Shown here: positions 9,206 through 17,801 of the stretch, in pieces | How the letters are laid out: each line of letters begins with the position of its first letter | How positions within the stretch are numbered: position 1 is the first letter of the stretch | NCBI GenBank assembly: GCA_024403675.1 | Contig: JAKSRH010000019.1 | Span: forward strand, 1 to 33,400 | Reading direction: 5' to 3' | Origin: Saccharofermentans sp. | Lineage (GTDB): Bacteria; Bacillota; Clostridia; Saccharofermentanales; Saccharofermentanaceae | Length of the DNA: 33,400 bases | Position numbers and translations under genes: made by a program | Notes under the pieces: generated by a model | Seen by the model: only the letters and a program-made list of their open reading frames with translations | The model's database searches: none | Told to the model about the DNA's origin: nothing

Positions 9206-9236
9206 TTAAAAAGCTCTGCCAAAACAGACAGAGCTT
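9206..9236 (-). terminator. Terminator downstream of the glucokinase gene
   Basis: Arms CAGAGCTT (9229-9236) and AAGCTCTG (9211-9218) with a 10-base loop; read on the minus strand the stem is followed by TTTAA, and together with the last stem bases gives TTTTT. Confidence 0.75.
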
Positions 9237-9261
9237 AATAAAATTTTAAGTTAATTCTATC

Positions 9262-10230
9262 TTACTTCTTCTTACCTTCAAGAATCATGGAAAGAGCACC
9301 ATAAAGGATGGAATCATCACCAAGTGCAGCCTTCTTAAGTTCCACTGTGTTTCTAATGGAAGGCATGCAGTACTTATCTACTTCTGCTGTGATTTTCTCT
9401 ACGAAATAATCACCACAAGCTTCGATAACGCCACCACCATAAACAACAATCTCTGGTGAGAAAGTATTAATAAGGTTACCTGTAGCAATTGCGAGGTAAT
9501 GACAAGCACGGTCAACAGCCTCTACAGCAACTGGATCCTTAGCCTCGAGACTCTTCTTAAGAAGCTTACTCTTAAATACGCCTCCGACAACGCCCTCAGC
9601 CATAGGTGTCTGACGACCACGAGCTGCCTGTGTTCTAATATAGTCACTCATACCCTGCTTAGATGAGAATGCCTCGAGACAACCTCTCTGACCACAGTTA
9701 CACTTTGGTCCCTCTGGATCAAGAATCATGTGACCATACTCAGCGCCCTTAAAGAGGTGACCTGTGAAAAGCTTACCATCAAGAATAAGGCCACCGCCCA
9801 TACCAGTACCAACGAAGAGACCTACTACGTTATCGTATCCTCTAGCAGCACCATACTTATACTCACCAAGTACACCTACATTAACGTCATTACCAATAAA
9901 GAAAGGAGCACCAAACTTCTTCTCGATTGGCTTACGGATGTTATAGTCCTTCCAAGGAAGATTAGGAGATGTGAGAACAATTCCCTTATCCTGATCAATA
10001 ACACCAGGAGCACCTGCTGCAATAGCATTAATCTGGCTAGTCTTAATACCGAACTCACTAATAAGCTCATCAACTACACTGATAATAACCTCTTCTACAT
10101 TCTGAGTATCATCACCGTCAGCCTTTGTCTTTTTCTTGATGCGATAAACGATTTCCTTCTTGGAATTAAAGATAGCTCCAAGAATCTTTGTACCACCAAT
10201 ATCAAGACAAATATTGTACTTCTCAGCCAT
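9262..10230 (-). CDS. glcK: ROK-family glucokinase
   Basis: Phosphorylates glucose to glucose-6-phosphate with ATP in the cytoplasm. 322 aa, usual for Gram-positive ROK glucokinases. The N-terminal phosphate loop reads DIGGTKILGAIF, the sugar/ATP site VGLFVGTGMGGGLI, and the ROK zinc-binding signature CNCGQRGCLEA (about residue 177) with the preceding His of GAEYGHM. These separate kinases from ROK repressors: there is no N-terminal helix-turn-helix. Ribosome site AGGAGGACGCTGTT precedes the ATG at 10230. It follows clpX by about 50 bases without a terminator between them, so the two may be co-transcribed. Fine specificity (glucose versus another hexose) is inferred from family and length. 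Confidence 0.9.
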   Translation of the reverse strand: MAEKYNICLDIGGTKILGAIFNSKKEIVYRIKKKTKADGDDTQNVEEVIISVVDELISEFGIKTSQINAIAAGAPGVIDQDKGIVLTSPNLPWKDYNIRKPIEKKFGAPFFIGNDVNVGVLGEYKYGAARGYDNVVGLFVGTGMGGGLILDGKLFTGHLFKGAEYGHMILDPEGPKCNCGQRGCLEAFSSKQGMSDYIRTQAARGRQTPMAEGVVGGVFKSKLLKKSLEAKDPVAVEAVDRACHYLAIATGNLINTFSPEIVVYGGGVIEACGDYFVEKITAEVDKYCMPSIRNTVELKKAALGDDSILYGALSMILEGKKK

Positions 10231-10282
10231 AACAGCGTCCTCCTAGATTAATATTTATTAAAATGACAATTAGTCTACTTAA

Positions 10283-11596
10283 TTAAACTGCAGACAATCT
10301 ATCGTCGTCTTTGGAATCTCCACCACTAGTCTTCTTGGACTTATAAATAAGTGTTGGAGCCTTTCCTTCTATAATGCAAGCCTCATCAATAATGCACTTT
10401 GTAACATCCTTCTGAGATGGGATATCGTACATTACAGTCTTCATAGCCGCCTCAATAATAGAACGAAGTCCACGAGCACCTGTCTTCTGCTCGATTGCCT
10501 TCTCAGCAATTGCTCTTACAGCTTCATCTGTAAACTCGAGATCTACCTCATCAAGCTTAAGCATCTTCTTATACTGCTTAACAAGAGCATTCTTAGGTGT
10601 AGTAAGAACAGATACAAGTGCATCTGCATCAAGCTTATCAAGTGCAACCGTAACTGGAATACGACCAATAAACTCTGGAATAAGACCAAACTTCATGAGA
10701 TCCATAGGCTGAACATCATGGTAATAAAGTCCACTATGCATATCCTTCTTAGACTGAACATCAGCACCAAAACCATACTGTCTGTCAGCAAGTCTAGAGC
10801 TAATAATCTCATCAAGGCCATCGAAAGCACCACCACAAATAAAGAGAATATTTGTAGTATCAATCTGGATGCACTCCTCATTAGGATGCTTACGACCACC
10901 CTTAGGAGGTACATTTGCTACTGTACCTTCAAGAATCTTAAGAAGTGCCTGCTGTACACCCTCACCAGAAACATCTCGTGTAATGGAAACGTTCTCGGAC
11001 TTCTTAGTAATCTTATCAATCTCATCGATATAGATAATACCTGACTGTGCACGCTCTACATCATAATCAGCAGCCATAATAAGCTTCAAGAGAATATTCT
11101 CTACGTCCTCACCTACATAACCTGCTTCTGTAAGAGATGTAGCATCAGCCACTGCGAAAGGCACGTCAAGAATACGAGCCAAAGTCTGCGCAAGGAGAGT
11201 CTTACCTGAACCAGTAGGACCCAAAAGCAAAATATTAGACTTAGAAATCTCTGTATCATCATTAGATGTATCTGCGAAAACTCTCTTGTAGTGATTATAA
11301 ACAGCTACAGAAAGAGAAATCTTAGCATCATCCTGACCAACAACATACTGATCAAGCTTATCCTTAATATCATGAGGTGTAATAAGCTTCTTAGGTCTAG
11401 TAGACTTAAGTCTCTTAGCCTTCTGAACCTTCTCTTCCTCAGATACAATGCCATATGCTGTTCTAATACAATCTATACAAATATAGCAATTTACACCTGA
11501 AAACAATCTAGGAACGTCATACTCAGACTTTCCACAAAATGAACAGCTCAAGATGTCATTACCATCTCTACCGCCACCATACTTCATATTTGCCAT
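10283..11596 (-). CDS. clpX: ATP-dependent Clp protease unfoldase subunit ClpX
   Basis: AAA+ hexamer that unfolds tagged proteins and threads them into ClpP. 437 aa, normal. The N-terminal zinc-binding domain shows the C4 pattern (CSFCGK ... CYICIDC), Walker A is GPTGSGKT, Walker B is IIYIDEIDK, the ClpX-typical [11 protein letters not shown] pore region follows Walker A, and the IGF-type ClpP loop region is present as QYGFGAD near the usual place (a variant to be checked). Sensor and C-terminal domains are complete to residue ~420, then a short Lys/Asp tail. Ribosome site AAAGGAG precedes the ATG at 11596. Neither clpP nor tig is adjacent, although the three often sit together in Firmicutes; tig is in this window about 12 kb away. 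Confidence 0.97.
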   Translation of the reverse strand: MANMKYGGGRDGNDILSCSFCGKSEYDVPRLFSGVNCYICIDCIRTAYGIVSEEEKVQKAKRLKSTRPKKLITPHDIKDKLDQYVVGQDDAKISLSVAVYNHYKRVFADTSNDDTEISKSNILLLGPTGSGKTLLAQTLARILDVPFAVADATSLTEAGYVGEDVENILLKLIMAADYDVERAQSGIIYIDEIDKITKKSENVSITRDVSGEGVQQALLKILEGTVANVPPKGGRKHPNEECIQIDTTNILFICGGAFDGLDEIISSRLADRQYGFGADVQSKKDMHSGLYYHDVQPMDLMKFGLIPEFIGRIPVTVALDKLDADALVSVLTTPKNALVKQYKKMLKLDEVDLEFTDEAVRAIAEKAIEQKTGARGLRSIIEAAMKTVMYDIPSQKDVTKCIIDEACIIEGKAPTLIYKSKKTSGGDSKDDDRLSAV

Positions 11597-11626
11597 CTAA
11601 AAACTCCTTTAAGGACATGTTAATCA

Positions 11627-11632
11627 ATTATA
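11627..11632 (-). promoter_or_regulatory. -10 element upstream of clpX
   Basis: A perfect TATAAT on the minus strand 31 bases before the clpX ATG. No convincing -35 is seen 16-18 bases further upstream (ATTTAA-like). No CtsR-type heptad repeat was noticed around it. Confidence 0.45.
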
Positions 11633-11703
11633 TAACAACAATTTTAACATTAAATACCACATTACCCAAAGTTTATGTAAAATTTTATATTCAAAAATAA
11701 AGA

Positions 11704-11743
11704 AGCTGTGAAACCTAGATTCAAACTCTAGAATTTCACAGCT
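11704..11743 (-). terminator. Terminator of the first tandem lipoprotein gene
   Basis: Ten-pair stem AGCTGTGAAA / TTTCACAGCT (11704-11713 with 11734-11743), extended inside by CTAGA / TCTAG. On the minus strand it is followed by TCTTTATTTTT. It lies 29 bases after the stop codon at 11773. Confidence 0.8.
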
Positions 11744-11772
11744 CTTAATTAACTACTTAATGTAATCTCTAA

Positions 11773-13383
11773 TTACTTAACTTCACAAAGTGAAATGAGA
11801 TATACATTATCAAAATTCTCATTATCACCTATGAACAAATAGTAATAACCAGTCTTTGCCTCATTACAATCAATATCGTAGCAATATGCCCCAACATGCT
11901 GTGCTGGAGTAATAGTTGCTGCATATGTAGGGTTTGGATAATCTGGCTCTGTATCTGGATCATCTACAAAGTAATATGCGTAGTAGATTTCGTCATTTGT
12001 ACCTACAGGAACTTCAAGCCAGTAAGAGACATAAGAAACACCATTTTCATAAACACTATTATCATCAAGTGGCAAATCCTCATCTGGATCATACCATGAA
12101 GCGTACTGAACCATATCTTCGAAATCGTCATCAAAGAACTCTACCATTGGATCGAAAATACCGTAGTTCTCAGAATTAACCCCTGATGTGCCGCCCTGTG
12201 TATTTGTTACGTGACAAATTGCTGCTGGCTCAACTTCTACACCATTATTATAGAAAGTGAAAACATAATCACCTTCAGGAATTAAACCATTGGAATCTAC
12301 GCTATTATCACCACCATAGATATCTCCATAGTAATCACCATAAACAGCATCATATACGCCATCATCTGTTGTATAAAGAGTTCTTCCATCCAAAGAAATT
12401 ACGCAGTATGTAGAACCCTGTCCGCCGTAACATGCTGCATTAATAAACTTAACATCTGTGTACCAAGCTTCATTACCATCTACTTTATCTGTACCGCCAT
12501 AGAAAGCGTAACTTGGCTCGAAAGTCTCTACCTCAGAAGTAACATGTGCGATAAATGGATCAAGTTCAACGTCACCAACAGAGAAAATAATTTTATAGTC
12601 ACCCTCTGGGAAATGTCCAAAGTCATCTGGATCTACATCACCATAAGATGTGATATAACACTCATCATCACCCATATAGGACTCGTAAATAATCTGGCCA
12701 TCAAGTTCAACAACGTAACTAACTGTTGTGTAATCAAAATCACCATAAACGTAAATATCAATATATGTAGTATTTGTATACCAAGCCTCATTGCCATCAA
12801 ACTGGTCAGCACCATACCAATAAGAATTCACACTGGAAAGGTCAATAAATGCAGGAACTGAAACTGTAGCGATATCACCAAATACCTTATCAAAAACCTT
12901 TGGCGCATTGGATACTAACCACTCGTCATCTTCCTTCTCAAACTCTACAGTAACCTTAACTTCGTTCTTTTCTGCCTTCTTGATTTCCTTAATGAGATCA
13001 TCCTCATTAGATGCCTCTGTCTCATCAAAAACAGTCTCATAATCAGGAATCATAAAGATTACATCTACAGAACCCTCACCATCCTTGGATGATGCTTCAA
13101 CAGACTCTTCATCTACCTCTGCCTCAATGTTATCAAGAATTGCTTCCTTGATGTTCTTTCCATCCATGTTGTCATCATAATTGAAAAGTGAATCATCCTG
13201 CTTCTTCTTGTCAACATTTGTCAACTCGTAAATCTTCTTTGAATCACGCTTCAATACAGCGGATGCAAAAGAATCAGCAGCCTCTACTACTTCTTCGTTT
13301 GCCTTGTTAGAACAAGCTGCAAATGAGAAAAGCATAGAAGATACAACTACTGCTGCTACTACCTTCTTAATACTTCTTTTCAT
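11773..13383 (-). CDS. Acidic lipoprotein A: N-terminal domain, two Ig-like modules, C-terminal domain; function unknown
   Basis: 536 aa from the ATG at 13383, chosen for its AGGAGG site and because the 27 upstream codons overlap the promoter. Residues 1-22 are a lipoprotein signal ending in the lipobox SFAAC. Residues ~23-165 form a small alpha/beta domain with ADSFASAVLKRDSKKIYEL, of a type that may be NTF2-like. Two modules of ~105 residues follow, each with a DGNEAWYT marker (about 196 and 302) and ending in an FPEGDY / IPEGDY turn. A GG-Ser linker near 398 leads to a C-terminal domain with YYAYYFVDD and VYLISLCEV. The protein is strongly acidic and Tyr-rich. The first 488 bases of the gene are identical to the next gene upstream. 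Monocistronic by its promoter and terminator. Surface-exposed; ligand unknown. Confidence 0.85.
   Translation of the reverse strand: MKRSIKKVVAAVVVSSMLFSFAACSNKANEEVVEAADSFASAVLKRDSKKIYELTNVDKKKQDDSLFNYDDNMDGKNIKEAILDNIEAEVDEESVEASSKDGEGSVDVIFMIPDYETVFDETEASNEDDLIKEIKKAEKNEVKVTVEFEKEDDEWLVSNAPKVFDKVFGDIATVSVPAFIDLSSVNSYWYGADQFDGNEAWYTNTTYIDIYVYGDFDYTTVSYVVELDGQIIYESYMGDDECYITSYGDVDPDDFGHFPEGDYKIIFSVGDVELDPFIAHVTSEVETFEPSYAFYGGTDKVDGNEAWYTDVKFINAACYGGQGSTYCVISLDGRTLYTTDDGVYDAVYGDYYGDIYGGDNSVDSNGLIPEGDYVFTFYNNGVEVEPAAICHVTNTQGGTSGVNSENYGIFDPMVEFFDDDFEDMVQYASWYDPDEDLPLDDNSVYENGVSYVSYWLEVPVGTNDEIYYAYYFVDDPDTEPDYPNPTYAATITPAQHVGAYCYDIDCNEAKTGYYYLFIGDNENFDNVYLISLCEVK
12896..13383 (-). repeat. Copy 1 of a 488-bp identical direct repeat
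   Basis: From 12896 to the ATG at 13383 the sequence is identical base for base to 14645-15132. At 12894-12895 two mismatches appear, similarity then fades through about 12866, and beyond this the genes are clearly divergent. It codes the signal peptide and about 162 residues. Confidence 0.95.
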
Positions 13384-13420
13384 AATCTTCCTCCTATTCA
13401 CATTATGAATAACACTAAGC

Positions 13421-13426
13421 ATTATA
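13421..13426 (-). promoter_or_regulatory. -10 element of lipoprotein A
   Basis: Perfect TATAAT on the minus strand, 38 bases before the ATG at 13383. The -35 region falls in the T-rich tail of the preceding terminator and is poor. Confidence 0.55.
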
Positions 13427-13447
13427 ACACACTCGCCAAAACAAAAA

Positions 13448-13477
13448 ATTCCCCATTCAATCACTTGAATGGGGAAT
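13448..13477 (-). terminator. Terminator of lipoprotein B
   Basis: Thirteen-pair perfect stem ATTCCCCATTCAA / TTGAATGGGGAAT with a 4-base loop, followed on the minus strand by TTTTTG and TTTT. It begins 23 bases after the stop codon at 13501. Confidence 0.9.
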
Positions 13478-13500
13478 CAAAAATCTAGTTAAAGTAATAA

Positions 13501-15132
13501 TTACTCAACAACACACTGTGAAATAATGTAAACGGAATTGAAGTCTGCACTATCTCCGAGGAAAATGATATAAACACCTTCTCCATCGGAATCCCACATA
13601 ATGTCATACCAAGCAATATCGCCCTCAGAATCAAGACTAATTGAATCAGCAATATAAGGATTATCAAAATCTGGATCTGCGTAAAGATCATCTACCTTAT
13701 AAATAGCGTAGTATACTGTACCAGGCAAATCTGTAGTTCCTTCTACATAGTAGTTAAGAACAGCATCACTAGTAGAATATGTGTAACCATAGTTATTGCC
13801 TTCAGAAAGACCGTATCCGTCAGAATCCATCCAAAGAGCAGCTACAGTATTATCAGCAAAATCCTGATCCATGATTAATGTCATAGGATCCAAATCTTCT
13901 ACATTGGACATATCAATGTCAACTCCAGAGTTATTACCAGAACCACCCTGTGTATTAGTTACATGAGCAATAGCTGCTGGCTCAATTGCAATACCATTGC
14001 TATAGAATGTGAATACATAATCACCCTCTGGGAGAAGACCATTCTCATCTACAGGATTATTACCATAGACAGTACCGTAATCATCTCCATAGTAAGCGTC
14101 ATAGTTGTAGTAGTCGTTATCTGATGTGTAAATTACAGAACCGTCAAGGGAAACTGTGTAATAAATATCATCACTACTATGGATAGACCAGCACTCTACA
14201 TTAATGTACTTAACATCCTCATACCAGCATTCGTTATCCTCATAGTCATCGTACATTCCGTACCAGTCGTAATCGATTTCTGCAGCTTCGGATGTAACGT
14301 GAGCTACAAGTGGAGCAAGCTCCTTACCACCAACAGAGAATACAATTGTGTAATCACCAGCAGGAAGATTACCGAACTCATCTGCATCAATCTCATAACC
14401 TGCTGTGATGTAGCAATCATAATCATCTTCTTCAGCAATCACTTCACCATTGTATGTGCACTTATAAGAAACAGTAGAATAATCGTCAAGACCCCAAATA
14501 TCTACATTGATCTCATAAACATTTGTATACCAAGCTTCTGTATCTGTGCAGTCATCCTCGTAGTACCAAGAGAAATAAACATCATCAAGGTTTACGAATG
14601 TTGGAACACTGATAGTAGCGATATCACCAAATACCTTATCAAGTACCTTTGGCGCATTGGATACTAACCACTCGTCATCTTCCTTCTCAAACTCTACAGT
14701 AACCTTAACTTCGTTCTTTTCTGCCTTCTTGATTTCCTTAATGAGATCATCCTCATTAGATGCCTCTGTCTCATCAAAAACAGTCTCATAATCAGGAATC
14801 ATAAAGATTACATCTACAGAACCCTCACCATCCTTGGATGATGCTTCAACAGACTCTTCATCTACCTCTGCCTCAATGTTATCAAGAATTGCTTCCTTGA
14901 TGTTCTTTCCATCCATGTTGTCATCATAATTGAAAAGTGAATCATCCTGCTTCTTCTTGTCAACATTTGTCAACTCGTAAATCTTCTTTGAATCACGCTT
15001 CAATACAGCGGATGCAAAAGAATCAGCAGCCTCTACTACTTCTTCGTTTGCCTTGTTAGAACAAGCTGCAAATGAGAAAAGCATAGAAGATACAACTACT
15101 GCTGCTACTACCTTCTTAATACTTCTTTTCAT
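13501..15132 (-). CDS. Acidic lipoprotein B, paralogue of lipoprotein A; function unknown
   Basis: 543 aa from the ATG at 15132, which has AGGAGG nine bases upstream; 12 earlier codons lack such a site. Same plan as its neighbour: lipobox SFAAC, N-terminal domain to ~165 (identical to A over ~162 residues), two Ig-like modules marked by TEAWYT (~195) and NECWYED (~298), each ending with an LPAGDY / LPEGDY turn, a Gly/Asn/Ser linker near 400 and a C-terminal domain with VYYAIYKVDD and VYIISQCVV. Modules differ widely from A while the N-terminus is identical even at silent sites. It has its own terminator and is transcribed away from a response regulator gene, sharing a ~160-base intergenic region with it. 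Likely anchored on the outer face of the membrane; no enzyme motif seen. Confidence 0.85.
   Translation of the reverse strand: MKRSIKKVVAAVVVSSMLFSFAACSNKANEEVVEAADSFASAVLKRDSKKIYELTNVDKKKQDDSLFNYDDNMDGKNIKEAILDNIEAEVDEESVEASSKDGEGSVDVIFMIPDYETVFDETEASNEDDLIKEIKKAEKNEVKVTVEFEKEDDEWLVSNAPKVLDKVFGDIATISVPTFVNLDDVYFSWYYEDDCTDTEAWYTNVYEINVDIWGLDDYSTVSYKCTYNGEVIAEEDDYDCYITAGYEIDADEFGNLPAGDYTIVFSVGGKELAPLVAHVTSEAAEIDYDWYGMYDDYEDNECWYEDVKYINVECWSIHSSDDIYYTVSLDGSVIYTSDNDYYNYDAYYGDDYGTVYGNNPVDENGLLPEGDYVFTFYSNGIAIEPAAIAHVTNTQGGSGNNSGVDIDMSNVEDLDPMTLIMDQDFADNTVAALWMDSDGYGLSEGNNYGYTYSTSDAVLNYYVEGTTDLPGTVYYAIYKVDDLYADPDFDNPYIADSISLDSEGDIAWYDIMWDSDGEGVYIIFLGDSADFNSVYIISQCVVE
14645..15132 (-). repeat. Copy 2 of a 488-bp identical direct repeat
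   Basis: Identical to 12896-13383 (offset 1749 bases). The identity starts at the ATG plus two flanking bases, and stops before the Ig-like modules. Confidence 0.95.
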
Positions 15133-15167
15133 AAATGTCCTCCTAAAAATTAAAGACGTACAATACA

Positions 15168-15181
15168 ATTCTACACTGTAG
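15168..15181 (-). promoter_or_regulatory. -10 element of lipoprotein B overlapped by a short palindrome
   Basis: Minus-strand TAGAAT (15168-15173) lies 35 bases before the ATG, with a weak -35 (GTGATT) 17 bases further up. A palindrome CTACA-C-TGTAG (15171-15181) overlaps the -10, where a regulator could block the polymerase. The TACA/TGTA arms recall BlaI/CopY-type sites, but those have a two-base centre. Confidence 0.4.
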
Positions 15182-15252
15182 GCTCCTAAAAATCACATAT
15201 TTTTTATTGTTAGAATTCACATTTTTCCATACCACTTCTATATTTTATGTAA

Positions 15253-15258
15253 TATAAT
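15253..15258 (+). promoter_or_regulatory. -10 element of the two-component system
   Basis: Perfect TATAAT 33 bases before the preferred ATG at 15292. No recognisable -35 at the right distance, so it may need an activator, perhaps the response regulator itself. Transcription would start near 15265, before or at the upstream ATG at 15268, which argues against that start. Confidence 0.5.
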
Positions 15259-15291
15259 GGTAACAATATGTTTTTAAGGGAGACTATGCCA

Positions 15292-15978
15292 ATGTCACAA
15301 ACACCACATATTCTTATTTGCGATGATGATCCAATTGTACATGAATCTTTAAGTTTATATCTTGATAACGAACACTATAGTCACTCTGACGCTTACGACG
15401 GCGCTGAATCACTTAAGATGGTTGGCGACGTACACCCAGACCTTATTCTCTTGGACGTTATGATGCCTGAGATGAGTGGTCTCGATGTATGCAAAGAAAT
15501 CCGTAAGACTTTAAGCACACCTATTATCATCCTCACTGCTAAGGGTGAAGAAATTGATAGAGTTCTTGGTCTCGAGCTCGGAGCTGATGACTATATTGTT
15601 AAGCCTTTCTCACCTAGAGAGGTTATTGCGAGAATTAAGGCCGTTCTTAGAAGATCTGTTGAGACTCCAGAGTCACAGTCTGTACTTAGATTTGATGGAC
15701 TTGAGATTAGTGTTGAAAATTACACTATTCGTCTTAATGGAGAATTAGTTCCTTTCACACCAAAGGAAGTTGAGATTCTTTACCTCTTGGCTTCACATCC
15801 AGGTCAGGTTATGGGTCGTGAACAGATTCTCGAGCTTGTTTGGGGCAACGACTACGATGGAGATTCCAGAACAGTTGATACTCACATTAAGAGAATCAGA
15901 CAGAAAATCACAGTTGCTGATGCTAATTGGGGTATTCAGACAGTTTATAGCGTAGGTTATAAGTTCGAGGTTGGCTAA
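15292..15978 (+). CDS. OmpR/PhoB-family response regulator
   Basis: 228 aa. Receiver domain, residues ~5-118: acidic pair DDD near residue 10, phospho-acceptor Asp55 in LLDVMMPEMSG, Thr of ILTAKGEE, and Lys in the DDYIVKPFSPRE switch region. C-terminal winged helix ~130-226 with FTPKEVEILYLLASHPG and RTVDTHIKRIRQKI recognition helix. Start: AAGGGAG (15276-15282) sits 9 bases before the ATG at 15292 and only 3 before the ATG at 15286, so 15292 is favoured. The stop overlaps the kinase ATG by one base (TAATG), so the pair is co-translated. Similar to PhoP/ResD/WalR regulators; target genes unknown. The divergent lipoprotein B promoter is an obvious candidate target, by inference. Confidence 0.95.
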   Translation: MSQTPHILICDDDPIVHESLSLYLDNEHYSHSDAYDGAESLKMVGDVHPDLILLDVMMPEMSGLDVCKEIRKTLSTPIIILTAKGEEIDRVLGLELGADDYIVKPFSPREVIARIKAVLRRSVETPESQSVLRFDGLEISVENYTIRLNGELVPFTPKEVEILYLLASHPGQVMGREQILELVWGNDYDGDSRTVDTHIKRIRQKITVADANWGIQTVYSVGYKFEVG

Positions 15979-17795
15979 TGTTCCGAAGCAACACATTGAT
16001 GAAGAGGATTGTTATCCTCGTTTTCGGAGCTGTTGTAGCATCTACTTTTCTTGCTGTTGTTGCATTCAATCTTGCTGGAAGACAGATTACTTTTCAGAAT
16101 GAGATTGATGATGCTTTCGAACATTCAAAACAAGTAACAGAAATCATTTACAATACAGGTGACATGTCTCTTGAAGATATGTCATCTTATATTTTAGCGA
16201 CCGCAAATACTTCAGGTTACACATATTTCTTTACTGGTGAAGACGCTGTTCCACTTTTCAGAGAAGATTTTGCTCCAGATTCCAAAAACAAAATCATTGC
16301 ACAAGAGTACCTTCTCACCTACATGAATTCTGATGTTCAGCCAACAAATGAGACGATTAATATTTCCTATGCAATTTTAGATACATCTTCTGTTTTTAAT
16401 AAAATTCTTCTTATAAAGACTCCAATGGAGATTAACGGAAAGAATGTTTTCCTAATTCAATATTCTGTTGTTAAAGAAAATAGCGAACTCATTTCTCAGT
16501 ATCTTAATATTCTTTTGTTATCTGCATTGGCTGCTTCCCTTATCATGATTATGCCAACAGTTCTTCTTGTAGAAAGAATTACTGAGCCACTTCAGGAAGT
16601 AAACGAAGTTGCCAAATCTTATGGTAAAGGTGACTTTTCACAAAGAGCCAATGAAAACCATAAAGGAGAAGTCGGAGAACTCGCTAACTCCTTTAACTCA
16701 ATGGCAGATAAACTTAGCGTTTCCATTAACAGCCTTACCGCTGAACGTAATAGACTCGAAGAAATCTTTAACGTTATTTCTGAGGGCATTGTTGTCTTTA
16801 ATGATATTGGTAATGTTACTTTCACCAATAACATAATGAACTCTTTCTTCGATAAGGTGCCTAAACGTAATCTTTTTACAGAGAGACTCCACCTTATTCC
16901 TTTCGAAGAGATTTGGAAAGATATTGATGACTGTATCTCTGAGGGCGAAAGCAAATCTAGAGTAGTTGAGGTAATGGACTTTGCCTTTAAAGCAACTATT
17001 GTGCCTAGATTCGATATCACTAACACTGAAGAATGCGTAGGTGCTACCGCATTCTTCCACGATATTTCTGACGAACTTAAAATGGAAAAGACAAGACGAG
17101 ATTATGTTGCGAATATCTCTCACGAGCTTCGTACTCCACTTCAGACTTTACGTGGTCTTATCGAGCCACTTTCTGATGGTATGGTAAAAAAGGAAGAAGA
17201 TCGCCAGCGTTATTACAACATCATCCTTAACGAGACTCTCCGTCTCTCCCGTCTGATTGACGACATGCTCGAGCTTTCAAAGCTCCAGTCAGGAACACTT
17301 GCATTTAAGACATTCCCATTTGATCTTAACAGACTCCTTGATGACTTGGAGACAAAGTTTATGCCTGTCATGAGCGAGGCTGAGATTGATTTTGGCGTTA
17401 CATATCACACTGGAAAGCTCCCTACAGTTATGGGTAACCCTGACCGTGTCGAGCAGATACTTATCATTCTTCTTGATAATGCTAAGAAATATACTCCAGC
17501 AGGAAAGTCCATAAGAATTGTTGCTGAGTATGATGAGAATGTTGATAAGGTTCTTATTTCCGTTAGTGATACTGGTCAAGGTATTCATGAGTTTGATATC
17601 AACCATATCTTTGACAGATTCTTTAAGGCAGATCGTGCACGTGGTAAGAAAGGTACTGGCCTTGGACTTTCTATTGCCAAGGAGCTCCTTAACTACATGG
17701 GCGAGACAATTACTGTACAAAGCGAATATGGCCACGGCACTACATTCACATTTACACTTAAGCGCGCAGAAGCAAACTCTTGGTTTGATGAGTAA
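15978..17795 (+). CDS. Membrane sensor histidine kinase (HAMP-PAS-HisKA-HATPase)
   Basis: 605 aa, partner of the preceding regulator. TM1 ~10-30, an extracellular sensor domain of ~140 residues, TM2 ~175-195 (LLLSALAASLIMIMPTVLL), HAMP ~196-250 (ERITEPLQEVNEVA...), PAS-like ~258-370, HisKA with phospho-acceptor His382 in SHELRTPLQTLRGL, and ATP-binding domain with N box NAKKYTP, G1 DTGQGI and G2 GTGLGLSIAKE. Overall like PhoR/WalK/ResE kinases. The extracellular part has no family I can name. The start overlaps the regulator stop by one base. rluF starts 6 bases after its stop, so the three genes are one transcript. Confidence 0.95.
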   Translation: MFRSNTLMKRIVILVFGAVVASTFLAVVAFNLAGRQITFQNEIDDAFEHSKQVTEIIYNTGDMSLEDMSSYILATANTSGYTYFFTGEDAVPLFREDFAPDSKNKIIAQEYLLTYMNSDVQPTNETINISYAILDTSSVFNKILLIKTPMEINGKNVFLIQYSVVKENSELISQYLNILLLSALAASLIMIMPTVLLVERITEPLQEVNEVAKSYGKGDFSQRANENHKGEVGELANSFNSMADKLSVSINSLTAERNRLEEIFNVISEGIVVFNDIGNVTFTNNIMNSFFDKVPKRNLFTERLHLIPFEEIWKDIDDCISEGESKSRVVEVMDFAFKATIVPRFDITNTEECVGATAFFHDISDELKMEKTRRDYVANISHELRTPLQTLRGLIEPLSDGMVKKEEDRQRYYNIILNETLRLSRLIDDMLELSKLQSGTLAFKTFPFDLNRLLDDLETKFMPVMSEAEIDFGVTYHTGKLPTVMGNPDRVEQILIILLDNAKKYTPAGKSIRIVAEYDENVDKVLISVSDTGQGIHEFDINHIFDRFFKADRARGKKGTGLGLSIAKELLNYMGETITVQSEYGHGTTFTFTLKRAEANSWFDE

Positions 17796-17801
17796 TTTAC
17801 T

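Noticed and set aside
12190..12200. Collagen- or sortase-type anchoring of the lipoproteins
   Set aside because: The Gly/Ser linkers are short and no LPxTG motif or C-terminal membrane segment is present; the lipobox explains anchoring.
13384..13464. Upstream start of lipoprotein A at 13464
   Set aside because: It would overlap the terminator of lipoprotein B and the -10 element; the ATG at 13383 has AGGAGG and begins the signal peptide.
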